In this document: piece after piece, positions 35,269 through 43,723 of the stretch
How positions within the stretch are numbered: position 1 is the first letter of the stretch
Layout: the number at the start of each line of letters is the position of its first letter
Assembly (NCBI RefSeq): GCF_003382565.3
Contig: NZ_CP086253.1
Location: 2,108,001 to 2,172,000, forward strand
Direction of reading: 5' to 3'
DNA from: Pectobacterium aquaticum
GTDB taxonomy: Bacteria > Pseudomonadota > Gammaproteobacteria > Enterobacterales > Enterobacteriaceae
DNA length: 64,000 nucleotides
Program-made: the position numbers and the translations under genes
The notes under the pieces: model-generated
Database searches by the model: none
What the model was told of the DNA's origin: nothing
What the model saw: the letters and a program-made list of their open reading frames with translations, nothing else

Positions 35269-36252
35269 GTGGAATCCTTGGCAGGAAAAGAGTTGCAACA
35301 CAGCGGTGCGGTTCATGCGTATCAGTTGGATGGGAAGGGGGGCGTGACCCCGATTGGCGAGCAGGATGTGGCTAACAGCGAGAAACCCTGCTGGCTACAC
35401 CTAGATTCTACCTTGCCCGCCAGCGTGCGCTGGTTGAATAAAACGACGCGGGTGCCGGATAGCGTACGCAATGCGCTGGCGGGGGAGAGCGCTCGCCCCA
35501 GAGTTACGCGTTTGGGGGAAGGTACGTTGATCACGCTGCGCAGCATTAACCTGAATGCCAATGCCAGGCCAGATCAACTGGTGGCCGTTCGGGTGTTCAT
35601 TACCGACAAGCTGATCATTTCTACCCGACGCCGTAAGATTCTGGCTATCGACGAAATTCTTACCGATCTGAAGGACGGTAATGGCCCGACGGACAGCGGA
35701 AGTTGGTTGGTCTCCATTGCGGAATCGTTGACCGATCATACCAGCGAGTTTATTGATGATTTGCACGAGAAAATCATCGATCTGGAAGAGGATTTGCTGG
35801 AGCAAAAAATTCCACCGCGCGGTGGGCTGGCACTGATCCGCAAACAGCTTATTGTGTTACGCCGCTATATGACGCCACAGCGTGATGTCTTCTCGCGTAT
35901 TTCCGGCGAGAGATTGCCTTGGATGCAGGATGATGACCGCCGCAGAATGCAGGAAATTGCCGATCGATTAGGACGCGGGCTGGAAGATCTGGACGCTAGT
36001 ATTGCGCGCACCACGGTACTGTCGGATGAAATCACCGCCTTGATGACCGAAGCGATGAACCGCCGTACCTATACGATGTCGCTTTTGGCGATGGTTTTCC
36101 TGCCGACGACGTTCTTAACCGGCTTATTTGGCGTCAACTTAGGGGGAATTCCCGGCGGCGATGCGCCGTTTGGTTTTTTCACGTTCTGTCTGATGTTGGT
36201 GATATTGGTGGGCGGCGTTGCATGGTGGTTAAAACGCAGTAAATGGCTATAA
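35269..36252 (+). CDS. zntB: Zinc transport protein ZntB (CorA family)
   Basis: Starts with GTG at 35269 after a GGAGG site and has 327 residues, as in E. coli. It has a large cytoplasmic N-terminal funnel (to about 265) and two C-terminal membrane helices (about 270-320). The pore signature is GVN in TGLFGVNLGG, the ZntB variant of the CorA GMN motif. It moves zinc across the inner membrane. FnrS follows immediately, as in E. coli. Confidence 0.97.
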   Translation: MESLAGKELQHSGAVHAYQLDGKGGVTPIGEQDVANSEKPCWLHLDSTLPASVRWLNKTTRVPDSVRNALAGESARPRVTRLGEGTLITLRSINLNANARPDQLVAVRVFITDKLIISTRRRKILAIDEILTDLKDGNGPTDSGSWLVSIAESLTDHTSEFIDDLHEKIIDLEEDLLEQKIPPRGGLALIRKQLIVLRRYMTPQRDVFSRISGERLPWMQDDDRRRMQEIADRLGRGLEDLDASIARTTVLSDEITALMTEAMNRRTYTMSLLAMVFLPTTFLTGLFGVNLGGIPGGDAPFGFFTFCLMLVILVGGVAWWLKRSKWL

Positions 36253-36320
36253 CGACTTGCGGCGAGTGGGGGCGCAGATAATCACAAACTGTCGCGAACG
36301 GCTAAAAAATTACGCGTAAA

Positions 36321-36334
36321 TTGAGCAATATCAA
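36321..36334 (+). promoter_or_regulatory. FNR box of fnrS
   Basis: TTGAGCAATATCAA matches the FNR consensus TTGAT-N4-ATCAA at nine of ten fixed positions. Its centre is about 42 bp before the predicted start of FnrS, the usual class II activator position. A TATCAT -10 element is at 36360-36365. Confidence 0.9.
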
Positions 36335-36369
36335 CATTTTTTACCCTGTTGTGCGGCACTATCATTCCC

Positions 36370-36489
36370 GCAGGTGAATGCAACGTCAAGCGATGGGCGT
36401 TGCGCTCCATATTGTCTTACTTCCTTTTTTGAATTACTGCATAGCACAATTGATTCACACCATGCCGACAGTTTTGTCGGCTTTTTTTT
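36370..36489 (+). ncRNA. fnrS: FnrS, anaerobically induced small RNA
   Basis: The RNA begins GCAGGTGAATGCAACGTCAA as in E. coli FnrS and stays almost identical for about 90 nt, including the A- and U-rich central part. It ends in the terminator GCCGACA (36464-36470) / TGTCGGC (36475-36481) plus eight T. FnrS, with Hfq, represses mRNAs for aerobic and oxidative-stress functions when FNR is active. Location after zntB is conserved. Confidence 0.96.
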
Positions 36490-36638
36490 GTCTTTCGATC
36501 CCACTTCTGCCTGTCCATCCCAAACGACGTTGTAAAATGCTTTTGCAATAAGCACGGTGGTGAAACAGCAACCGCTGCTTCTTGCCACCGTGTCTCTATT
36601 CATTATGGTAATGCCATTCCCTCATGGGAGTGTTGCGC

Positions 36639-37574
36639 TTATTTTATTTCCAGCACGTCAAGACGGGTCACGGATGGCGCGTCGTCATCGTCTTCCGGCT
36701 GCCAGCCAACGGGCTGCAACGGCAGTTCTTCACGGTCAAAAGCCAGATCGCCACCATCCACCACGTCGCTACCGTGACGAATGCCTTTAAAATCGAACAG
36801 CGTATGATCGGCAAGATGAGACGGCACAACGTTCTGCATGGCGCTGAACATGGTCTCAATACGGCCAGGATAGCGTTTGTCCCAGTCGCGCAACATGTCT
36901 TTAATCACCTGACGTTGCAGATTTGGCTGCGATCCGCACAGGTTGCACGGAATAATCGGGTATTGACGGGCTTCAGCAAAGCGCTCGATATCTTTTTCAC
37001 GGCAGTAAGCAAGAGGGCGGATGACGATATGCTTACCGTCGTCGCTCATCAGCTTCGGCGGCATGCCTTTCAGTTTCCCGCCGTAGAACATGTTCAGGAA
37101 TAGCGTTTGCAGAATATCGTCACGGTGGTGACCGAGGGCTATTTTCGTTGCGCCGAGCTCCGTTGCGGTACGATACAAAATCCCGCGGCGCAGGCGTGAA
37201 CACAGCGAGCAGGTGGTTTTCCCTTCTGGAATCTTGTCTTTCACAATCCCGTAGGTATTTTCTTCGACGATCTTGTACTCCACGCCGATGCTATCAAGGT
37301 ACTGCGGCAGAACGTGCTCAGGGAACCCAGGCTGCTTCTGATCCAGATTCACCGCGACCAGAGAAAAGTTAATCGGTGCGCTCTGTTGCAGATTGCGCAG
37401 AATTTCCAGCATGGTAAAGCTATCTTTCCCGCCGGACAGGCACACCATAATGCGGTCGCCTTCTTCAATCATATTAAAATCAGCGATAGCTTCGCCGACG
37501 TTACGCCGCAGGCGCTTTTGCAATTTGTTCAAATTGTATTGCTGTTTCTGGTTAATTTGTTGATTTTCTGACAT
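36639..37574 (-). CDS. ttcA: tRNA 2-thiocytidine biosynthesis protein TtcA
   Basis: From the ATG at 37574 (MSENQQINQKQQYNLNKLQK) the protein is 311 residues, exactly the E. coli length. It is an ATP-PPi-type sulfurtransferase with PP-loop SGGKDS (about 59-64) and CxxC motif CSLC near 122-125, which holds a 4Fe-4S cluster with a third cysteine (CNLCGSQ). It thiolates cytidine 32 of some tRNAs. The frame is open 26 codons further upstream, but that part has no match. In E. coli this gene hosts the Rac prophage; here it is intact. Confidence 0.96.
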   Translation of the reverse strand: MSENQQINQKQQYNLNKLQKRLRRNVGEAIADFNMIEEGDRIMVCLSGGKDSFTMLEILRNLQQSAPINFSLVAVNLDQKQPGFPEHVLPQYLDSIGVEYKIVEENTYGIVKDKIPEGKTTCSLCSRLRRGILYRTATELGATKIALGHHRDDILQTLFLNMFYGGKLKGMPPKLMSDDGKHIVIRPLAYCREKDIERFAEARQYPIIPCNLCGSQPNLQRQVIKDMLRDWDKRYPGRIETMFSAMQNVVPSHLADHTLFDFKGIRHGSDVVDGGDLAFDREELPLQPVGWQPEDDDDAPSVTRLDVLEIK

Positions 37575-37706
37575 TTTATCTGTGCTCGTTGCAAAAGGCA
37601 TTGCGGATGGAAAACGGTTCAGCGCAGACGTCAACACGGTCTGCACGATCATGGCGTGTATGGTACGGATTACGGCGACGAATACCAGATCGTTTTACAG
37701 TGGTGT

Positions 37707-37752
37707 CATAACTTCGTGTTCGGCACCGATGGTTTCATACTGTGAAGTTATG
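37707..37752. repeat. Inverted repeat upstream of ttcA
   Basis: CATAACTTC (37707-37715) and GAAGTTATG (37744-37752) form a perfect 9-bp inverted repeat about 130 bp upstream of the ttcA start. It may be a regulator site or a chance palindrome. Confidence 0.4.
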
Positions 37753-37869
37753 GCTCACCGTGCGCTTCATGTTGACTCCATGTTCTATTTGTTGGTGAAA
37801 ATAAAAGATATTTTTGTGTATAAGCATCGTTTAGATTGGTTGATGGCGTTATGAACTTAAGGAAGAGTT

Positions 37870-38160
37870 ATGATTTTTGTTCGTTCAGGAAATATCAAAA
37901 GTCACCACTGGCTGGCGAAGATTGCACGTGGAGACTGCGGCGTAGAAGGTACATTTGGGCATCTTGCTATTGCTTTGCTTCTGGCTGTTATCGATCATCT
38001 TTTAGCCCCATATATTACAGACGGCAGTGTTAGTATGGGATACCTTGCGATAGCCGCTATGATTTTTATGGCATTTATGTCGCTAATATTGGCATGGGAT
38101 TCTGGCGTCTGGCGCGGAAACTATCAGGAGAGGTTAAGATATTTCTGCTGCGTATTTTAG
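37870..38160 (+). CDS. Small predicted inner-membrane protein
   Basis: A 96-residue ORF with a good AAGGAAGAG ribosome site just before the ATG. After a polar start (MIFVRSGNIKSHHWLAKIARG) it has two hydrophobic segments (about 32-46, LAIALLLAVIDHLL, and 57-74, YLAIAAMIFMAFMSLILA). I do not recognise the family. The end (NYQERLRYFCCVF) looks unlike a natural terminus, and another frame takes over with a further membrane helix, so a frameshift or a coupled second ORF is possible. Confidence 0.6.
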   Translation: MIFVRSGNIKSHHWLAKIARGDCGVEGTFGHLAIALLLAVIDHLLAPYITDGSVSMGYLAIAAMIFMAFMSLILAWDSGVWRGNYQERLRYFCCVF

Positions 38161-38237
38161 CTGCTGGTTGTGTAATAGTGGGAATCTCGGCGATCTTTAA
38201 TGGGTTTATTATAGTCTTTGCGTTACTGGTTTTTTGA
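38094..38237 (+). CDS. Overlapping small membrane ORF or frameshifted tail
   Basis: Overlapping the end of the preceding ORF in the +1 frame is a 47-codon ORF (MGFWRLARKLSGEVKI at the start). It carries a strongly hydrophobic helix (LLRILAAGCVIVGISAIF, then FIIVFALLVF at the C-terminus). The hydrophobic tail would naturally extend the upstream 2-helix protein to about 120 residues by a one-base shift near 38130. Alternatively it is a separate, translationally coupled small protein. Confidence 0.4.
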   Translation: MGFWRLARKLSGEVKIFLLRILAAGCVIVGISAIFNGFIIVFALLVF

Positions 38238-38449
38238 GCATATAGATTTTTTTGATAAATCATCCATCAATATATATCTAAAGAAACTGCGTCAAAACGT
38301 CTTCGAGTGATTGACGTCTCTTTTACCCTGTAGATGTGTTGCCGAAGTGCGGTGTGGTAGATATAGTCCTTATCTGAAAAATCTATTCGATAGGTGTTGA
38401 TGCCAAACGTGGTGTCAGAACCTTCACTCCCCCGACCCGAGGCTACAAC

Positions 38450-38740
38450 ATGAAATTATTGCCATGGCTATGTACTGCCGCCGCGCTCCTGCTGGCGGGA
38501 TGCAGTAATCATAGTGAGAACACTGCCGCTACCCAGCAAGATGCCACGCAAAATGATGATAAAAACGCTGTCGTGTTGCTGAAAAGCAGCTCGCCGGTTG
38601 ACGTTAACTGTACGTTGATTGGTGGAACGATGGCGATCTCCCGGCAGCTTGATGGTGCGAGCGTGGGAGCCTGTCAGTTAGCTAATGGTAAGCGCTGTAG
38701 CGAGCAATCGCTGATGAATGGAAGTTGTCCGGCAGGGTGA
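38450..38740 (+). CDS. DUF333-type lipoprotein (YdbJ-like)
   Basis: A 96-residue protein with a lipoprotein signal peptide; lipobox LLAGC puts the acylated Cys near residue 18. The mature part has a Gln/Asn-rich spacer and a DUF333-like core (VNCTLIGGTMAISRQLDG, ACQLANGKRCSEQSL). E. coli YdbJ, with the same fold, lies in the same hslJ-ldhA neighbourhood. Function unknown; likely attached to the outer membrane. Confidence 0.8.
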   Translation: MKLLPWLCTAAALLLAGCSNHSENTAATQQDATQNDDKNAVVLLKSSSPVDVNCTLIGGTMAISRQLDGASVGACQLANGKRCSEQSLMNGSCPAG

Positions 38741-38777
38741 GTGAGTGTTGCGGCAGTCAGCACTGCCGCAGGAAAAC

Positions 38778-39770
38778 TTAAGATGTAACCAGATTTTCGC
38801 AAGACGCGTTCTGGCTGATGTCTTTCAGGTTTTGTAGCGTGGTTTGGGAAATGCTGATTAGCGCCTCTTCCGTCAGGAACGCCTGATGTCCGGTAAACAG
38901 TACGTTGTGGCATGCGGATAAACGGCGGAAGATATCGTCTTGAATCACATCGTTGGATTTATCTGCGAAGAAGAGATCGCGCTCGTTTTCATAAACGTCC
39001 ATGCCCAGTGCACCAATTTTCTGTTGCTTCAACGCGTCGATAGCGGCCTGCGAGTCGATCAGGCCACCACGGCTGGTATTGACGATCATGACGCCGTTTT
39101 TCATTTGCGCAAAGGCCGCCTGATTCAGCAGGTGATGATTCTCCGGCGTCAGTGGGCAGTGCAGGGAGATAACGTCCGCGTTGGCGTACAGCGTTTTTAG
39201 ATCGACATACCCCGCTCCTAATTCCAAGGCCTGCGGGTTCGGGTAGGGATCGAAGGCCAGTAGCCGCATCCCGAAGCCTTTCAGAATGCGCATGGTGGCG
39301 ATGCCGATTTTTCCGGTGCCGATAATGCCCGCCGTCCGGTTGTGCATATTGAAGCCAATTAGCCCTTCCAGAGAGAAGTTCGCATCGCGGGTACGCTGAT
39401 AGGCACGGTGAATGCGGCGGTTAAGCGTCAGCATCAAGCCGACGGCGTGTTCGGCGACGGCTTCGGGGGAATACGCAGGAACGCGTACCACGCTGATACC
39501 CAGCTCCTTAGCGGCCTCCAAGTCGACATTGTTAAAGCCTGCACAGCGTAGCGCCAGCGTTTTAATGCCCAACGCAGCCAGTTCGGTTAACACTTCACGT
39601 CCACCGTCATCGTTCACAAAGATGCAGACGGCCTGACAGCCCGCGGCGGTTTTCGCGGTGCGTGACGTCAGCATGAAATCAAAAAACTCCAGCTCATAGC
39701 CAAACTGCTGATTGACCTGCTCCAGATATTTACGGTCATACTGCTTAGTGCTGTAAATTGCCAGTTTCAT
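38778..39770 (-). CDS. ldhA: D-lactate dehydrogenase, fermentative
   Basis: A 330-residue NAD-dependent D-2-hydroxyacid dehydrogenase (E. coli LdhA 329). It reduces pyruvate to D-lactate during fermentation. Motifs include the nucleotide-binding GTGKIG near 152-157, the substrate Arg region NTSRGGLID, and the catalytic His in FTGHQAF (near 296). Cytoplasmic and monocistronic. Confidence 0.97.
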   Translation of the reverse strand: MKLAIYSTKQYDRKYLEQVNQQFGYELEFFDFMLTSRTAKTAAGCQAVCIFVNDDGGREVLTELAALGIKTLALRCAGFNNVDLEAAKELGISVVRVPAYSPEAVAEHAVGLMLTLNRRIHRAYQRTRDANFSLEGLIGFNMHNRTAGIIGTGKIGIATMRILKGFGMRLLAFDPYPNPQALELGAGYVDLKTLYANADVISLHCPLTPENHHLLNQAAFAQMKNGVMIVNTSRGGLIDSQAAIDALKQQKIGALGMDVYENERDLFFADKSNDVIQDDIFRRLSACHNVLFTGHQAFLTEEALISISQTTLQNLKDISQNASCENLVTS

Positions 39771-39824
39771 TGATAGTTTCTCCGAAAAATCCTTAGGTTA
39801 AGCTATCAGAAAATCGGGCGGTGA

Positions 39825-39856
39825 CAAACCGTTACCTGACTGACAGTAACGGTTTG
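39825..39856 (-). terminator. Hairpin downstream of the first Aer-like receptor gene
   Basis: CAAACCGTTAC pairs perfectly with GTAACGGTTTG around a 10-nt loop, between the receptor stop (39888) and ldhA. No long T run follows. Confidence 0.6.
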
Positions 39857-39887
39857 AAATTGAGAGAGTAATAGCGTCAGAACGATG

Positions 39888-41441
39888 TTAGCGAGACGTA
39901 CTGAAAACCGACACGGCTTCGGACATCGTGGAGATCTGCTGTTCCAGGCTGTTAATGGCAGAACTGGAGTGCGTCGCCAAAATGGTGTTCTGACGCGTCA
40001 ATTCATCAATGTTGTTCACCGCCGAGTTTATCTGCCCCAGCCCTTGCGATTGCTCTTGTGTCGCTAGGCTGATTTGATTCACAAGCTGCGTTACTTGCTG
40101 CACTTGAGTCAATATATGGTTCATCGACTGACTGGTGTGGCTGACCAGTTTATCACTGGTGTGGATGTTGGCGATCGTGGTGTCGATAATCGCCGCGATG
40201 TCTTTGGCGGCGACGGCGCTACGCTGTGCCAGAATACGGACTTCCCCCGCAACCACGGCGAAACTCTTACCCTGTTCTCCGGCGTGAGCGGCTTCTACTG
40301 CTGCATTAAGTGCCAGAATATTGGTCTGGAACGCCAGATTATCCAGTACGCTGATGATGTCGGTGATCTCCTTGCTGGAACGAGTCATGCCCGCCATGGT
40401 GTCCGTGACCTGATTAACCGCCTTTTCACCCGCATCGACGGCCTGATTGGCATCGTTCGCACAGCGTGTTGCTAACTGTGAAGCAGACGCGTTACTTTGA
40501 ATCGTCGCCGTCAGTTCTTCCATTGAGGATGCGGTAGATTGCAAGCTTTGTGCGGTATCTTCACAGCGCTGGCTCAGCGTGTAATTCCCAGAAGCAATCT
40601 CACCACAGGCGTGGCGCAGTTCGGTCAGCTTGCCGTTGACATCATCGACAAACGTGCGGAAATTCATGCCGGATTGATTCACGGCGCGTAATAACATGCC
40701 GACTTCATCCACGCGATTAAGTTGAAACGAGTTATCTGCCTGCCCAGATGCGGAGTTAATCGCCTGGCGTAGGATTTTTTCCAGAGGTTTTGCCAGATGT
40801 TGAACTAATAATTCACTGGTTACGATTGCGCCAGCAAGCAGCACCAAAGCAAAAATGAATAGCGGAGTCGTCTGTGGAAGAGTGGTAAGTAAGAAAAACA
40901 ATGCGAATAGCATGAAAAGGAATATATAACTTCTTATCCGCCAACGTACGGGAATAACGTTAAATAAGCTAAGAAATTTTAGCGGGCCTTTATAAATTAA
41001 CAATCCCTGAAAGAGTCGGTGGTTTTTTAATTTATTTTCATTCATTTGGCGATAAAGTGCTTCAGCCTGCCGAATATCTTCCGGTGGAACGCGCGTTCGT
41101 ACCGACATATATCCTGTTATTTTCCCTTCCTTCATCAACGGCGTTGTACTGGCTTTTACCCAATAATAGTCGCCATTCTTGCGGCGATTTTTGACGACGG
41201 CCGTCCAGATTTTACCGGCCTCCAGCGTCTCCCACATGTCGGCAAACGCCTGCGGCGGCATATCCGGGTGGCGCACGATATTGTGAGGTTGGTGCAGAAT
41301 TTCCTCAAAGTCGTAACCACTGGCATTAATAAAATCGTCATTGGCATAAGTGATATCGCTATCGATGGTGGTAACCGACATCAGCTTGGCTTTTTCATCT
41401 AATAAATACTGAATATCACTGACAGGAAAATTCTTACGCAT
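39888..41441 (-). CDS. Aer-like PAS-domain chemoreceptor, copy 1
   Basis: A 517-residue methyl-accepting-type receptor. It has an N-terminal PAS domain (about 10-120) with the Aer landmarks PHNIVRHPDMPPQAFADMW and KNRRKNGDYYWV, and two adjacent membrane segments (about 170-215) without a periplasmic domain. A HAMP-like region and a signalling coiled coil follow, with the hairpin tip LAFQTNILALNAAVEAAHAG. Aer binds FAD in PAS and senses redox or oxygen. There is no C-terminal NWETF-type pentapeptide. It lies tandemly with a second, diverged copy 358 bp upstream. Confidence 0.93.
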   Translation of the reverse strand: MRKNFPVSDIQYLLDEKAKLMSVTTIDSDITYANDDFINASGYDFEEILHQPHNIVRHPDMPPQAFADMWETLEAGKIWTAVVKNRRKNGDYYWVKASTTPLMKEGKITGYMSVRTRVPPEDIRQAEALYRQMNENKLKNHRLFQGLLIYKGPLKFLSLFNVIPVRWRIRSYIFLFMLFALFFLLTTLPQTTPLFIFALVLLAGAIVTSELLVQHLAKPLEKILRQAINSASGQADNSFQLNRVDEVGMLLRAVNQSGMNFRTFVDDVNGKLTELRHACGEIASGNYTLSQRCEDTAQSLQSTASSMEELTATIQSNASASQLATRCANDANQAVDAGEKAVNQVTDTMAGMTRSSKEITDIISVLDNLAFQTNILALNAAVEAAHAGEQGKSFAVVAGEVRILAQRSAVAAKDIAAIIDTTIANIHTSDKLVSHTSQSMNHILTQVQQVTQLVNQISLATQEQSQGLGQINSAVNNIDELTRQNTILATHSSSAINSLEQQISTMSEAVSVFSTSR

Positions 41442-41799
41442 TTATTGATCCTTTTAGTATAAGCAAGCATAAATATGATGTTTTTAGATCTATTAGCGAA
41501 TGGAAATTGATGGCGCTATTTAATTAACGGCAATCTTCACGAAATACTTAGCGAGTAGACTTATAGCGTCTTAATCGTGTTGTCCGTTATTTTTTCTTTA
41601 AAACATTAGTGCCTGAACCCAACTCGCTACCAGAGCACGTACCGATGGCCAGAAGCATTCATTTGTTAAGTATATTATGACTCTGTGAATTTGCACGGTG
41701 GTCAACGCAGGTTGAAGAAAGAGAAAGAAGAAAGAGAAAAATGATAAGGAAACAGGGCGACGGACGCCCTGATGTGAGCGCCCGTGAAGATGAGATTAG
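41442..41799. other. Intergenic region between the two Aer-like genes
   Basis: 358 bp without a gene. On the minus strand, copy 2 ends in the hairpin listed separately, and the promoter of copy 1 should lie in the part next to 41441. I found no clear sigma-28 (TAAA-N15-GCCGATAA) promoter. Confidence 0.5.
41745..41771 (-). terminator. Terminator of the second Aer-like receptor gene
   Basis: On the minus strand, CAGGGCG and CGCCCTG form a 7-bp stem with a 5-nt loop, followed by TTTCCTT, about 30 bp after the stop codon. Confidence 0.75.
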
Positions 41800-43353
41800 C
41801 TAGCGGGAAAGGCTAAAGACAGAGGCGGCTTGTACCATACTCGAGATCTGCTGTTGCAGGTGATCGGTGGCCGAATGTGATTGACTCGCCAGCGCGGTAT
41901 TCTGATGCGTGAGCTCATCAATACGGTTTACCGCTTCATTAATTTGCTCCAGCCCCTGAGATTGTTCCTGCGTTGCGAGGCTGATCTCATTCATCAAATT
42001 GGTGACGTGCTGAACCTGCAGCAGAATATTGCTCATGGATTTATGCGTGTGTGAAACCTGCTGTTCACCGGTACGAATGCTATTCAGCGTTTCGTCAATG
42101 ATGGTCGAAATATTGCTAGACGAGGAGGCGCTACGCTGTGCCAGCGAGCGCACTTCACTGGCGACTACCGCAAAGCTCTTACCCTGCTCTCCGGCATGGG
42201 CGGCTTCGACGGCGGCGTTCACGGCCAGAATATTGGTCTGGAACGCAAGATTATCCATCACGCTGACGATATCTGTAATCCGTTCGCTGGAGCGGGTGAT
42301 CGTCTCCATGGTATCGGAGACCTGGCTGACAGCCTGCTCACCAGAGTTCACCGCCTGATTCACATCCTGCGTATAGCGTGAGGCCTGAAGCGAGGCTTCC
42401 GCATTGCTTTTTATTGTTGCAGTAAGCTGTTCCACGGAGGCGGCGGTTTGTTGCAGGCTTTCTTCCGTTTCCTCGCAGCACTGTGCCAAGGTATGGTTGC
42501 CTTGCGCGATTTCATTACAGGCGTTTTTCAGCTCGCTCAGATTGGTGTTCACATCGTCTACGAAGGTGCGGAAATTCATACCGGACTGGTTTACCGCCCG
42601 CATTAACATACCAATTTCATCCACGCGATTAAGCTGCGTCAGATTGTCCGCCTGCCCAGCGGCGGAACGCATGGCCTGAGACAAAATTTGCTCAATGGGG
42701 CGGGCAACATGGTGCACCAGAAGCTCGCCACTGACAAAACAGCAGGCAATAAGCAGCGGGAAGAGTACGGAAGCCAATGCCGTTCCCGCAAGCAGGGAAT
42801 AGGCGGCAATGAGCGGAATCAGGCTAAAGAGCAGAAAATAGCTGCGGATGCGCCAGCGTAGCGGCATGGTTTTAAAAAGACTCAGGATGCGCAATGGCCC
42901 CGTATAAATAAGCAGACCATGATGGAAGGTGCGATATTTCAGTTTACCTTCATTTGCACTGGCATAGAGTCCCTCGGCCTGACGAATTTCATCGGGTGAG
43001 GCGGCGGTCCGTACAGACATATAACCGCTAATTTCACCGCCTTTTCTCAGCGGCGTGGTGCTTGATTTTACCCAGTAATGGTCGCCATTTTTGCACCGAT
43101 TTTTCACAATTCCTGTCCAGATATTGCCTGCGCGCAGCGTTTTCCACATATCCGCGAAGGCGGCTGGTGGCATATCTGGGTGTCGGATAAGATTATGGGG
43201 CTGCCCCATTAGCTCATCAGCGGTATAACCACTGACATCAATAAAATCTTTGTTTGCGTAGGTAATGTGGCTTTCTGGCGTGGTGACCGACATGAGTCTG
43301 GTTTTTTCAGAAAGAGGGAGTTGGCGGTCGGTTACAGGGGTGTTATTACGCAT
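41800..43353 (-). CDS. Aer-like PAS-domain chemoreceptor, copy 2
   Basis: Also 517 residues, with the same layout as the adjacent copy. The PAS domain is at 10-120 (PHNLIRHPDMPPAAFADMW), two membrane segments lie near 170-215, and the signalling tip is LAFQTNILAVNAAVEAAHAG. The two align end to end, with most differences in the membrane region and the PAS core, so they come from a tandem duplication that has since diverged. Different ligands or redox set points are plausible. Neither ends in a CheR-binding pentapeptide. Confidence 0.93.
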   Translation of the reverse strand: MRNNTPVTDRQLPLSEKTRLMSVTTPESHITYANKDFIDVSGYTADELMGQPHNLIRHPDMPPAAFADMWKTLRAGNIWTGIVKNRCKNGDHYWVKSSTTPLRKGGEISGYMSVRTAASPDEIRQAEGLYASANEGKLKYRTFHHGLLIYTGPLRILSLFKTMPLRWRIRSYFLLFSLIPLIAAYSLLAGTALASVLFPLLIACCFVSGELLVHHVARPIEQILSQAMRSAAGQADNLTQLNRVDEIGMLMRAVNQSGMNFRTFVDDVNTNLSELKNACNEIAQGNHTLAQCCEETEESLQQTAASVEQLTATIKSNAEASLQASRYTQDVNQAVNSGEQAVSQVSDTMETITRSSERITDIVSVMDNLAFQTNILAVNAAVEAAHAGEQGKSFAVVASEVRSLAQRSASSSSNISTIIDETLNSIRTGEQQVSHTHKSMSNILLQVQHVTNLMNEISLATQEQSQGLEQINEAVNRIDELTHQNTALASQSHSATDHLQQQISSMVQAASVFSLSR

Positions 43354-43723
43354 AAAGCAGTCCTTGATATGCTGTGTCCGAATACTGATTTAACATGAGG
43401 CATACCCACAACAATGAATCAGCGGATAGCGGTAATGGTCAGGTTGCTCATTGCTTTTTTTAAGGCGGCCTGGCAGAAGGAGATAATCCTGACATCTACC
43501 CGTAAACGCTTTGTTCATGATGAGATAACGTGATTTATTACAAAATATAACCTTAATTAAACATTTTACCACGAAAGGGTAATGAGTACGTACGCACAAT
43601 GGTAGTAAATGTGAGTTGGATGGGGTTATTTGTTAACAAAAAGAGCGATTTGTGAATGGATAATCGACAGGGCTATACAGGACGAATTTTACCGCTATCG
43701 AACAGGATGCTTAACTCGCGCTA
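43354..43723. other. Intergenic region upstream of ydbH
   Basis: 370 bp between divergent genes (Aer-like copy 2 and ydbH). It is A+T-rich and must hold both promoters. No palindrome, sRNA-like terminator or convincing ORF is seen. Confidence 0.5.

Noticed and set aside
36639..37574. Prophage attachment at ttcA (Rac site in E. coli)
   Set aside because: ttcA is intact at both ends and no phage genes flank it.
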